DNA of 64,000 bases. It comes from Methanobacterium bryantii (GTDB lineage: Archaea > Methanobacteriota > Methanobacteria > Methanobacteriales > Methanobacteriaceae). Below the pieces are notes generated by a model. That model had not been told where the DNA came from and searched no databases. It saw nothing but the letters and a program-made list of their open reading frames with translations. The DNA lies in contig NZ_LMVM01000033.1 in NCBI RefSeq assembly GCF_002287175.1, forward strand, positions 1-64,000, written 5' to 3'. Positions 25,184 to 34,209 of this stretch are shown here, piece after piece; position 1 is the first letter of the stretch; each line of letters begins with the position of its first letter. Position numbers and translations under genes: made by a program.

Positions 25184-27201
25184 AATTTACCTCCTTTTCT
25201 TGTCTTTACAGCTTGACCAGTTTTTAAATCTTTTATTTCATGAGCGTTTAAAATTGACTTACCAAAAGCCAGTAAATCATCATTTTCATTTACAATTAAT
25301 ACTTCTTCATTCGCCCTAATATTTATATCAATGTCTATAACGAATTTAGCAAATATACTTTTTCCTTCTCTTGCAAATGGTTCAGCATCACTGTTTACAA
25401 CCACTCTACTTTTAGGGTATTCAAGAAACTCGTGAAGTCTCTCCGCTCCAAGCATACTTAAAACGAATATCCCATCACTTGCACGAAGCGTTGCAATCAG
25501 ATCTTCGCCGTCATAAACATGTCTTATTTTACCAGTTTTTCTACTTTTAACTATATCTACATTGGTACCAAACAGAGCTTTTCCAGCACCTGTACCAAAT
25601 TGATAATCTGCAATATATTTTATTTTTTCTTTATCATCAAACTGCAATCTTAATTCATTAATATTGAAATTTTCAAGCTCAAAATCAAGATCAAACTTTT
25701 TAATAAGACTTTCACTGATTATAACTTCATTGAAATTATTTATATACTCATTTATAATATTTTTAACGAATATTTTAGAATCACCATCTAATAAACTTGG
25801 AGACTCATTCTGAGCTAAAGGGTAAATTTCATCAATCTCAAGGGGAATAACTCCAAATGGAACATCTACAACAACAACCTGTAATTGTTCATCTATATGG
25901 GAGCTATTTTCTGATTTCAAGCCCTTAATCCGGTAGAAATTTCCAAGTTTTTCTAAATCAGGTTTATCTCTGCCAAAATTGGTTAATATATTCTGAATAT
26001 TTTTGGAGTATGGTTTTTTAAATGACGGCAGTAACAGTACTCTGTTTTTTTGAGGAATTCTTGAAATTCGGCTTAAGTATCTAAATATTTCAGGCCTATT
26101 TAACGATTCGGGGCCAGTGTAGAAAAATGCAGAATTTTTATACTCCGGGTCGTACTCTTCCATTAATTCCGTGTAATTTTTAAGGTTTCGCAGCGCATCT
26201 AAAAGATAAGGGTGAGCCCTGCATCTCTGCTCAACTAATTCAAGTAAATTTCCATCGACAATAGCCTGTCTTATTTTTCTGATTTCTGCAAAACTGACAT
26301 GAAGGTTATGCTGTGCAATTAGTTTCATCCTCTGTTCTTTTTTCATACTCCTTAAATCATTAGGAGTATATTTAGTACATACTTCACATGAACACGGCAT
26401 TTCCAAAAGATCCTGTAATTTATAAGTTCCATTAGGCATCATCAGGCGATCATCCTGGGCATAAAGAATATAAGCAGCTGAATCAAACAAATCACATCCC
26501 ATAGCAACAGCTAAAGCAAATACCATAGGATGGCCTGCACCCATAAGGTGTCTTGGTCTCGATGGAGGTAAATTAGCCACGGATGCCATTACAATATCCA
26601 CAACATCTTTGTATTTATAATTTTCAAGTAAAGGAACTACTGCCCCTATAGGATAAACTTCAAAATCCATCTGACCAATTGCTTCGGCACATTTTGCCCT
26701 CAAGTCCGGGAAAGTAGAGCCCTGCACAACAGAGTTCAGCATTAAATTTTTTCTTGCATCTAACGCTTCTTTTGCCCTTTCAAGAGTTATTTCAAGTTCT
26801 TTTTCCGCCCTTTCCCTCTTTACATAGGGGGGTGTTGGAATATCAAGGGAAGTACCAATATCAGTGCCTATATTCTCTTGAAACTCGATTATTTCTTTAT
26901 TAGTTACATCAATATCTCCATACACTGAAAGCTGAAAAGAACCGGAATCAGTGACAATTGGGCCCTCAAAATTTATCAAACTGTGTATGCCCTCTTCAAG
27001 AGCTTTTTTCTTCAATTCTTCATTTTTATAGATTATATAAGAGTTAGTTATGACGATGTCTGCCCCATACTTTTTAACATCAATGGTTTGTTTTCCAGGA
27101 TGGATTACAGGCATCAAAGCTGGTGTTTTCACATTTCCATGGGGAGTCTTCAGTATACCAATTCTACCCATTGCATCCTTATATTTAATTTCAAAGTTCA
27201 A
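25180..27201 (-). CDS. tgtA: tRNA-guanine(15) transglycosylase, archaeosine pathway
   Basis: 673 residues, full length for the archaeal enzyme. It exchanges guanine-15 in the tRNA D-loop for preQ0. The TIM-barrel domain has VTDSGSFQLSVYG, which holds the catalytic Asp, and the zinc site CSCEVC plus a later His (IAQHNLHVSF). Residues about 360-590 are the C1/C2 region. The PUA domain (about 597-670) starts around SRVVVNSDAEPF and ends in KTGQAVKTRKGGK. It heads a minus-strand run with nac, phosphoesterase, NYN RNase and the cyclase-like gene. Confidence 0.96.
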   Translation of the reverse strand: MNFEIKYKDAMGRIGILKTPHGNVKTPALMPVIHPGKQTIDVKKYGADIVITNSYIIYKNEELKKKALEEGIHSLINFEGPIVTDSGSFQLSVYGDIDVTNKEIIEFQENIGTDIGTSLDIPTPPYVKRERAEKELEITLERAKEALDARKNLMLNSVVQGSTFPDLRAKCAEAIGQMDFEVYPIGAVVPLLENYKYKDVVDIVMASVANLPPSRPRHLMGAGHPMVFALAVAMGCDLFDSAAYILYAQDDRLMMPNGTYKLQDLLEMPCSCEVCTKYTPNDLRSMKKEQRMKLIAQHNLHVSFAEIRKIRQAIVDGNLLELVEQRCRAHPYLLDALRNLKNYTELMEEYDPEYKNSAFFYTGPESLNRPEIFRYLSRISRIPQKNRVLLLPSFKKPYSKNIQNILTNFGRDKPDLEKLGNFYRIKGLKSENSSHIDEQLQVVVVDVPFGVIPLEIDEIYPLAQNESPSLLDGDSKIFVKNIINEYINNFNEVIISESLIKKFDLDFELENFNINELRLQFDDKEKIKYIADYQFGTGAGKALFGTNVDIVKSRKTGKIRHVYDGEDLIATLRASDGIFVLSMLGAERLHEFLEYPKSRVVVNSDAEPFAREGKSIFAKFVIDIDINIRANEEVLIVNENDDLLAFGKSILNAHEIKDLKTGQAVKTRKGGKL

Positions 27202-27636
27202 TTTTTCACCTATATCATTATATTATTAAATATATCTTTTAGATTGTAAATTTAATTGTTCAAATGAACTATTTATTCAAATTCAATTTTTCATATTAGT
27301 TATCTTTTTAAATAAATCTTTTAGAGTTTTGATTAATTTGAATTATCAGAGAATTCTAATTTTTCAGAATATAACTATTAAACATTCATCAAATTTCATG
27401 GTTAAAATCATTTAGATTTAATAGAATATCAATTAAAGCATAATTAAATTAAATTTTACGTTAATTTCCATTATCATGTGTAGACTTTATACTTCATTAT
27501 TATGTCATACTTGTTAATTTAAGTTGACTTGTTTTAAAAAATTCCATTTATTTAAATCAAAATATATGATAATTTAAATATTGTACAATACTCCAAACAC
27601 GAGTGTAATTTTAAATTTTATAAGTTTTAGATCATT
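27202..27636. other. AT-rich spacer upstream of tgtA
   Basis: About 435 bp without a supported gene. A 5-bp palindrome (gttca-aa-tgaac, 27258-27269) lies 57 nt before tgtA near its promoter. T-rich sequence follows the MnmC-like gene on the minus strand near 27620. Nothing else stands out. Confidence 0.5.
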
Positions 27637-28854
27637 TTATACTTTATTTTCTTCCATTACATTTGTTAATCTTTTTATCATTTCATTTATCCTGCTGGAA
27701 GAATTATCTAATTTTGAAGCTTTACAACCACAGATACATTCATCAAATTGAGGGCAAATTATATAATATGCTTCTTTTGATTTTAAATCAGCGATTCCAA
27801 GCGTATTAATATTTCTAAGGAGCCTCCTCTTAAGTCGAGCGTCATTAACATCTTTACCCAGGTATATTGGAGTTTTTACAGTCGATGCAAATTTTTTTAT
27901 TCCCCTTAAAGATTTTCGTTCCTTTTCTCTTCTTTCCCTTATTTCATCATTAGACGCATTGAGTTCCGGATCCCTAAACGGGACCCCTGCATCACTGAGT
28001 GCTATCATTCTCTCATCATTATCTGGGAGTGATTTTTCGATTACTTCAGGAACTTTAGATGCCACTGTGCCCCCGCTTTTCCGCCCAAATAATGGACTTT
28101 CACCTACATGAAACCCTGCATGTACCATTGCAGACCTGACAGGTGCTGCAGATGTATAAGTAAGAATAATCCCCTCATCTTTAAGTATATTTTTCAAAAT
28201 AAGGAAAAAATCAATGGTATACAATTCAGGGGATTTGAGTGGTGAAAATGGATCCAGAAATACTGCATCATATTTCTTATCAATTTCTTTAATTACATAT
28301 CTAGCATCACTCAAATATATATTAATCTTGATTCTATCTGGTATCTCATCTTTATTGAATTTAAAACCAAGAGTTCCATCATCATATAATTTATTCTCCA
28401 CTGCGCTCTTTATGATACTATAAGACTTAATGGGGTCTTCTATAAAAAGAGATGATGCAAGGGTCTCTCTTGATATTTCAATCATATCAATTTCAATATC
28501 AACATCATCACCTAAAAATTCAATACATGAAGCAGCATTATAACCCAGTCCGCTGCATATATCCAGTATCTTAACTTTTTTCTTTCCTTCAAGCTTTGCA
28601 GGTTTAACAAATTTCTCCATTGATTCCGAAATTGCCCCGTGGTGAGTATGCATCGTCTCAGACTTGTCATTTACATTGTTAGATTTTAAGGTATAGGATC
28701 CATCTGCAGTTTCTATAAAATACTCCTTTAAAAGGTTTTTTGTCTTGTTTCTTGCGCATTTATTCCCTTTATGTTCTTCTGTGAAGCATTCTCTGATAAT
28801 TTTTAGAGCATCGTCTGTTGCAGTTAATGCTTGATAATTGCTTTTTGTTTTCAT
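27637..28854 (-). CDS. MnmC-like SAM-dependent methyltransferase
   Basis: 405 residues. A Rossmann methyltransferase core starts at KKVKILDICSGLGYNAASCI (about 92-111), followed by an acidic strand end (IDMIEIS) and the active-site-like DAVFLDPFSPLKSPELYT. These segments match the DUF752/MnmC methyltransferase domain, which finishes mnm5 modification of tRNA wobble uridine. The N-terminal THHGAISES motif is also typical. The C-terminal 100 residues hold four Cys (CPQFDECICGC), perhaps a metal site. The archaeal substrate is not proven. Confidence 0.8.
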   Translation of the reverse strand: MKTKSNYQALTATDDALKIIRECFTEEHKGNKCARNKTKNLLKEYFIETADGSYTLKSNNVNDKSETMHTHHGAISESMEKFVKPAKLEGKKKVKILDICSGLGYNAASCIEFLGDDVDIEIDMIEISRETLASSLFIEDPIKSYSIIKSAVENKLYDDGTLGFKFNKDEIPDRIKINIYLSDARYVIKEIDKKYDAVFLDPFSPLKSPELYTIDFFLILKNILKDEGIILTYTSAAPVRSAMVHAGFHVGESPLFGRKSGGTVASKVPEVIEKSLPDNDERMIALSDAGVPFRDPELNASNDEIRERREKERKSLRGIKKFASTVKTPIYLGKDVNDARLKRRLLRNINTLGIADLKSKEAYYIICPQFDECICGCKASKLDNSSSRINEMIKRLTNVMEENKV

Positions 28855-29153
28855 GGTAATCCAAATTTTATTTATTAAATAGTAACAAATTAATTTAGAA
28901 CGTGCAGATTCAGTATAAATGTTTTGCGCATTCTATGTTGAATTAATCTAAATTGAATTTGTATAAAAACTTTAATTTATTAAATCAATGATTTATAAAA
29001 TTTAAACAATGCACCACATTCAATCATGAACATTTAAAAATATTTATGATACAATATTTATATTTGAAAAATTAAAAATTGAATTTACTATTTTAATTCA
29101 TTAAATAAAGCTAGATTCACACTAGTATAAAACAGTATATTGGAGGCAAATAA
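28855..29153. other. Divergent promoter region
   Basis: About 300 bp between the divergent MnmC-like and flavoprotein genes. TATA-like words occur toward both genes (for example acaatatttatattt near 29050-29066). I see no other structure. Confidence 0.45.
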
Positions 29154-29744
29154 GTGGTAAAAGTTATTGGAGTTATAGGTAGCCCGCGGAAAAATGGGAA
29201 CACCGCATATTTAGTTGAAAAAGCATTGGAAGCTGCAAAAGAATCAGGAGCCGATGTTGAAAGTTTATACTTGGGAAATATGAAAATGGAACCCTGTAAT
29301 GCATGTGATATATGTAAATTGACAGGTGAATGCCCAAAAGATGATGATGTAAATGAAATTCTTTCAAAACTTCAGGAAGCCCATGGAATAATCATTGGAA
29401 GCCCAGTTTACTTTGGAACTGTAACAGCACAGCTTAAAATACTTATGGATAGGTCAAGGCCACTTCGAGCTGATTTTAAACTTAAAGACAAAGTAAGTGG
29501 GGCAATAACTGTGGGAGCATCCAGAAACGGAGGACAGGAAACTACATGTTCGGCCATACATAATTTCATGCTTATTCAGGACGCTGTAATTGTAGGTGAT
29601 GGTGCACCTCTTGCACACTATGGCGGTGCTGGAGCTGCAGGAGCTGCTGGCGATGCGCAAAATGATGAATATGGTATAGAAACATCAAAAAATTTAGGGA
29701 AAAGAGTAACTGAACTTGCCAAAAAAATTAACAATATTAATTAA
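29154..29744 (+). CDS. Iron-sulfur flavoprotein / NADPH-dependent FMN reductase family
   Basis: 196 residues from a GTG that has GGAGG 7 nt upstream. The FMN loop is GSPRKNGNTAYLVEKAL (about 9-25) and the second contact region GSPVYFGTVTAQLK (about 82-95). Cys48, Cys51, Cys54 and Cys60 (CNACDICKLTGEC) fit the compact CX2CX2CX5C cluster of methanogen iron-sulfur flavoproteins, which carry FMN and a 4Fe-4S cluster and have been linked to oxidative-stress reduction. An Ala/Gly-rich loop (GGAGAAGAAGD) near 160 is typical of the family. Confidence 0.88.
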   Translation: MVKVIGVIGSPRKNGNTAYLVEKALEAAKESGADVESLYLGNMKMEPCNACDICKLTGECPKDDDVNEILSKLQEAHGIIIGSPVYFGTVTAQLKILMDRSRPLRADFKLKDKVSGAITVGASRNGGQETTCSAIHNFMLIQDAVIVGDGAPLAHYGGAGAAGAAGDAQNDEYGIETSKNLGKRVTELAKKINNIN

Positions 29745-29940
29745 ATATCAAATAAATTAGTGAACTGTTCAATTTTATTACTATTTTTTTTTAAAAGATG
29801 CAAAAATTGTCTAGAAAAAGGAAATATTTCACCCAAATCAACCACTCATTTTATTTATTAGTGCATATAATATTATTTTTATCATATATTTATGACCAAC
29901 AAACGACCAAATGGCAATATCTTCATTGGAGAAAACTGCA

Positions 29941-30714
29941 ATGACATTGAATGATCTTCAGATAAAAAATTTATCCCCTTTAAATAGAAATTTGGAAGAT
30001 AAAATGGATCAAAATTCAAAAAAATCCAATAATTTCCTTAATAATTGGAATATATATGTGGTTATGCCTGCATATAATGAAAGTAAGACTATAAAAAATG
30101 TTATAGAAGATCTTAAACAAAGAAATTTAAACATGGTCATTATAGACGATGGATCTCATGACAAAACATATAAAATAGCGGAAAATTCTGTTTATGACCA
30201 TGGGTTCATTTACAGACATGTGATAAATAGAGGATTAGGTGCTGCACTTGAAACTGGAATAAAAGCAGCGCTGGCAAAGAATGCAGATATAATAGTAACA
30301 TTCGATGCAGATGGACAGCATAATCCCGATGATATAATTCCTGTATGCAAACCAATCATGGAAAAGAGAGCAGACGTTGTAATAGGAACAAGAAATTTTA
30401 ATGAAATGCCTGCTTCTAAAAAATTTGGAAATACAGTTATGAACATAATAACGCGTATTTTTTATGGAATTCATGTAAATGACTCTCAATCAGGTTTACG
30501 AGCTTTCAACAGGAAAGCTGCTAAAGTTTTAGATATAACCTCAAGAGGTTATGGGGTATCTTCTGAGATAATAGGTGAAATTAAAAAATATGACTTAAAA
30601 GTAGAAGAAGTTGAAATCGAAACTATTTATACTGATTATTCCATGAAGAAAGGTACAAATTTAATAGTGGGTCTCAAAATACTTGCTAAATTAATAATAA
30701 ATATCCTAAAATAA
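29941..30714 (+). CDS. Family 2 glycosyltransferase, DPM/DPG-synthase-like
   Basis: 257 residues from ATG 29941, which has GGAG 9 nt upstream. The in-frame ATG 29911 lies about where transcription should start, given the TATA-like sequence at 29884-29892. A GT-A fold begins at YVVMPAYNESKTIKNVIEDL, with the DxD region FDADGQHNPDDI and ending GYGVSSEIIGEI. It has no membrane helices, so it resembles dolichyl-phosphate sugar synthases that rely on a partner. The next gene encodes a DUF2304 membrane protein, the common companion. It probably charges a lipid carrier with a sugar for surface glycans. Confidence 0.88.
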   Translation: MTLNDLQIKNLSPLNRNLEDKMDQNSKKSNNFLNNWNIYVVMPAYNESKTIKNVIEDLKQRNLNMVIIDDGSHDKTYKIAENSVYDHGFIYRHVINRGLGAALETGIKAALAKNADIIVTFDADGQHNPDDIIPVCKPIMEKRADVVIGTRNFNEMPASKKFGNTVMNIITRIFYGIHVNDSQSGLRAFNRKAAKVLDITSRGYGVSSEIIGEIKKYDLKVEEVEIETIYTDYSMKKGTNLIVGLKILAKLIINILK

Positions 30715-30749
30715 TATTAAAGTTTAAATAATTTACAGGCGGTGCATAA

Positions 30750-31148
30750 ATGATATATAACGATCTAGGAGCTCTTATAGGAATAATTGCCATAATTATA
30801 GGCATTTTAAGGTTAAAAAATGGTAAAATGTCCCTTGGAATGGCTTTACTCTGGACTATAATCTGGTTAGTTATAATATGGATTTCATTATTCCCCGAAT
30901 CAACAAACTTACTTGCAGGATTAACTGGAATAGGGAGAGGTTTAGATGCAGTACTAATATTTGGACTTATTTTAAGTTATTATCTCATTTTCAAAATGTA
31001 TGGCATGATAGAAAATATGGATAAAGAAATAACATTACTTGTGAGGGAAATTGCACTTCAAAGAGGAGATTTAAAGGAAAAAATAGATAATGAATGCTCA
31101 AAAGATCTAGATCCATCAGATGAAAAGAGTAAAACTAAATCAAAATAA
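30750..31148 (+). CDS. DUF2304 membrane protein
   Basis: 132 residues with three helices (about 5-22, 29-49 and 64-85) and a charged C-terminal coil (MDKEITLLVREIALQRGDLK). It matches the DUF2304 pattern, usually encoded next to DPM1-like glycosyltransferases, as here (35 bp downstream). It may anchor or regulate that transferase at the membrane. Function is not proven. Confidence 0.8.
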   Translation: MIYNDLGALIGIIAIIIGILRLKNGKMSLGMALLWTIIWLVIIWISLFPESTNLLAGLTGIGRGLDAVLIFGLILSYYLIFKMYGMIENMDKEITLLVREIALQRGDLKEKIDNECSKDLDPSDEKSKTKSK

Positions 31149-31209
31149 ACTCATTTATTTTAGAAATCCAATTAATTCTTTACAGATTTAATCAACCAGA
31201 GAGAATATT

Positions 31210-32388
31210 ATGAAAATAGGATACTTCATCAGCCATTTTCCATACGTAGACCTCGTCAATGACGCAAATTATAACAAAGAATATGCTCATGGAGGTACTG
31301 AAATCGCTGCTTACCAGTTAGCGCGCAATATAGCAGAAATAGATGATGTAGAGATTTTTACAACATCCATCGATTTTAAAGATTCACATGAAAATTCAGA
31401 AAACATGTTGATACACCGCTACGGCACTGTTTTAAAAATTGCAAGCGCTAATTTATCATTTAAAATTTTATACAAACCTTTAAACTGTAAAATTGATATT
31501 GCCCATGCTCATTACAACATGCCTTACTCTGACTATTCTGCACTGAGATATGCAAAAAAAAATAAAGTACCATTTGTAGTTACTTACCATGCTGATGCGC
31601 AGGATAGTGGAGGAAACTTTGTCCGCAACTGGGCGCAAAAGATCTACAATAGATCTCTACTTAAAAATGTTTTAAATGGCGCAGATGTAATAATTGCCAC
31701 ATCAAAGTCATATATAGATGAATCTAAGTTTTTAGGAGATTACATGGATAAAATTGAAGTAATTCCTAATGGAATAAACCTGGAAGAATTTGATATTAAG
31801 CTCGGGAAAGCAGAATGCAGAGATAAACTAGATCTTCCGCGTGATAAAAAAATAATACTATTTTTTGGGAATATTGTAGCATATAAAGGCCCCCATATCC
31901 TATTAAAAGCTTTTATAAAGGTTAAATCTCAATTTAAAGATGTAAAGCTGGTTTTTGCAGGTAGGGGTGAGATGCAGGAAGAACTTAAAAAATTAGCTGC
32001 AGATCTAAGTATAACAAATGATATCATTTTTACAGGATACGTGGATGAAGGGCTGAAACCATTTTATTACAAATGTGCAGACATATTCTGCCTTCCTTCA
32101 ATCACCATGGCTGAAGCATTTGGAATTGTAAATTTAGAAGCTATGGCTTGTGGTATTCCTGTTATATCTTCTAAACTTGGAGGAATTCCAGATGTTGTCG
32201 TTGATAGAGAAACAGGACTTCTTGTTAACCCTGAAGATGTAGAAACACTGGCAGAGTCCCTAATGTTTTTACTTGAAAATGAGGATATTGCTAGAAAAAT
32301 GGGCGATAACGGGAAAAAGAAGGTTGAAGAATATTCCTGGAAAAAGATAGCAGGAAAAACACAAATGATTTATGAAAGGTTAATTTAA
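31210..32388 (+). CDS. Family 4 glycosyltransferase
   Basis: 392 residues with the GT-B fold. The N-terminal acceptor domain begins MKIGYFISHFPYVDLVNDAN with HGGTEIAAYQLA. The linker enters the donor domain at VIPNGINLEEF. The donor-binding motif is TMAEAFGIVNLEAMACGIPV, with the two Glu of the EX7E pattern. It transfers a sugar from a nucleotide donor, probably in surface glycan assembly. It is third in a plus-strand run and ends only 4 bp from the convergent next gene. Confidence 0.92.
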   Translation: MKIGYFISHFPYVDLVNDANYNKEYAHGGTEIAAYQLARNIAEIDDVEIFTTSIDFKDSHENSENMLIHRYGTVLKIASANLSFKILYKPLNCKIDIAHAHYNMPYSDYSALRYAKKNKVPFVVTYHADAQDSGGNFVRNWAQKIYNRSLLKNVLNGADVIIATSKSYIDESKFLGDYMDKIEVIPNGINLEEFDIKLGKAECRDKLDLPRDKKIILFFGNIVAYKGPHILLKAFIKVKSQFKDVKLVFAGRGEMQEELKKLAADLSITNDIIFTGYVDEGLKPFYYKCADIFCLPSITMAEAFGIVNLEAMACGIPVISSKLGGIPDVVVDRETGLLVNPEDVETLAESLMFLLENEDIARKMGDNGKKKVEEYSWKKIAGKTQMIYERLI

Positions 32389-32392
32389 ATGG

Positions 32393-33421
32393 TTATGCTC
32401 TCAGAATTTTAATTCCATCTTTAGTTGCATTTAAAAATGATTTATAACGTCTTAAATTTTTAAAATATATCAAATCAATAGCACTGATAATCCAGAAGTC
32501 AAAAACAAAGAAATATAATAAGAATGATAAAGTTTGCAAGTTATTGCTATATTTTTTAACAAATAAAAACCTATTTTTAGTTTCTAGATAGTCAACAAAC
32601 AAATTGGTGTTTCTATTAGTGGAACCGCCTATTTTATGCCACATTTTTGATTTAAAAGCATAAACCGATTTCCAACCGCTGATATAACCCCTTATAGCCC
32701 AATCATTCTCTTCTCTATAAGAAACATATTCTTTATCTAATAGGCCTATATCTCTAAGCATTCGCGCCCTTGCAAGTAAACAGCACCCATGGATGTAGTC
32801 AACCTCTTTATTTGTATCATATTGTCCTTTATCAATTTTTTTGTAACCAATATGGCTTGGTTTGAATTTCCATAAATTCTGTTTTCCTCCAGCGAAATTT
32901 ATAATATCTTTTCTTCCTTTGTAATCATAATAATAAACTTTTGGCCCTACAAACCCAATTTGAGAATCATCTTCTGCAACTTTTACTAATTCATTTAAAA
33001 AACAATTATCAACAACAGTATCATTGTTTAAAAGCAAAATATAACCTGAATTTAAAATATCTAAAGCATACCTAATTCCAATATTGTTCCCCTCAGTAAA
33101 TCCATAATTTTTATCATTTTCGATGAGAATCAGTTCCTTGTTCATATAGTGTTCATCCTTCATGGATTCTATTTCATGTTTTAGATATTCTTTAAACTTA
33201 ATTGGCTTATTTTCGCTATAATCAAAAAAGGGAGAGTTTACTTTTATTTTACCCTTTAAATATCCTTTGATCTTTTCTAAAGATTCATCATTTGATGCAT
33301 TGTCAAGGAGAATGATATTATAATTGGGATACTTAATTTTGTAAACTGATTCTAAACATTCTAATGTATCTTTCCATCCATTCCAGTTAAGAATGACAAT
33401 AGAAACGTGAGGATAATTCAT
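32393..33421 (-). CDS. Family 2 glycosyltransferase, rhamnosyltransferase-like
   Basis: 342 residues. The GT-A domain begins VSIVILNWNGWKDTLECLES, like WbbL/RfbF-type transferases. The metal motif is LLLNNDTVVDN (about 130-140) and the acceptor-side motif REENDWAIRG is near 240. The C terminus has one or two hydrophobic stretches (LSFLLYFFVFDFWIISAIDL) that may associate with the membrane. It follows the 33437 glycosyltransferase gene by 15 bp on the same strand. Confidence 0.9.
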   Translation of the reverse strand: MNYPHVSIVILNWNGWKDTLECLESVYKIKYPNYNIILLDNASNDESLEKIKGYLKGKIKVNSPFFDYSENKPIKFKEYLKHEIESMKDEHYMNKELILIENDKNYGFTEGNNIGIRYALDILNSGYILLLNNDTVVDNCFLNELVKVAEDDSQIGFVGPKVYYYDYKGRKDIINFAGGKQNLWKFKPSHIGYKKIDKGQYDTNKEVDYIHGCCLLARARMLRDIGLLDKEYVSYREENDWAIRGYISGWKSVYAFKSKMWHKIGGSTNRNTNLFVDYLETKNRFLFVKKYSNNLQTLSFLLYFFVFDFWIISAIDLIYFKNLRRYKSFLNATKDGIKILRA

Positions 33422-33436
33422 AATATGCTTTCCATT

Positions 33437-34168
33437 TTAAAATTTCTTTTTAAACTTTGTCCAGTAAAAAATCGATCTTTGAAAAATTTTTTGTATACTT
33501 AAAGGATATTCTGAATCCCAGTTTCCCATGGTAGTATAAACTATTTTATAGTTTTTTCTATGTTTATTCAATAATTTTTTTAATATACTATAATATTCCT
33601 TTGAAAAGGAGTCTCCTGCAGATTTATGATATATCGAAGCTGGAACTACATAAACATCCCGTCCATTCTCATTAATGCTTAAACTGTAATCTACAGCATA
33701 TAAATGCCAGCCATTACATACTTTTTCGTCGAATGGAACCATATCAAAAACATTTTTTGGTATTATAAACAGACATTCATCAAGTGTTTGCACTTTAACA
33801 GGCGTCTCGATTTGTATTTTTCCAGCAAACTTTGGAGGTATTCCTTCTTTGATATTACTTATAATTACCTTTTCTTTAGATTTTCCTGCGGCTCCTGCAA
33901 TACCCAAATTTGATATAGAATCTAAAATTAGTTCTAAATCATTTAAAAACGTGTTAGAAGATAGATCTACATCTTGATGTGTAAAAATTATATATTTACC
34001 CTTTGCTTTTTTACCTTCTTGATTAAATGCTTCTGCAGCCGATTTAAACTTTTTTTGAGTGTTATTAATTAATATCAGTTCATAATTAGTAGTTTGACTA
34101 TTCAGGCTTTTGAGTAAATAATCATTTAAAATTTCTTCATTATTGTACACGCAAACTATTGAAAAAAT
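33437..34168 (-). CDS. Family 2 glycosyltransferase, probable ATT start
   Basis: 243 residues if read from ATT at 34168. The family needs its first beta strand and nucleotide loop, here FSIVCVYNNEEILNDYLLKS. The first canonical in-frame start, GTG at 34150, falls inside that loop and removes the strand. GAGG (34179-34176) stands exactly 7 nt before the ATT. The metal motif is IIFTHQDVDLS (about 85-95). No membrane helix is present. It lies 41 bp after a flippase gene on the same strand and is followed by another GT2, so it is part of glycan assembly. Confidence 0.8.
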   Translation of the reverse strand: MFSIVCVYNNEEILNDYLLKSLNSQTTNYELILINNTQKKFKSAAEAFNQEGKKAKGKYIIFTHQDVDLSSNTFLNDLELILDSISNLGIAGAAGKSKEKVIISNIKEGIPPKFAGKIQIETPVKVQTLDECLFIIPKNVFDMVPFDEKVCNGWHLYAVDYSLSINENGRDVYVVPASIYHKSAGDSFSKEYYSILKKLLNKHRKNYKIVYTTMGNWDSEYPLSIQKIFQRSIFYWTKFKKKF

Positions 34169-34209
34169 TATTCCACCTCAAAATGATTATACAAAATCAA
34201 TTTAATTGT

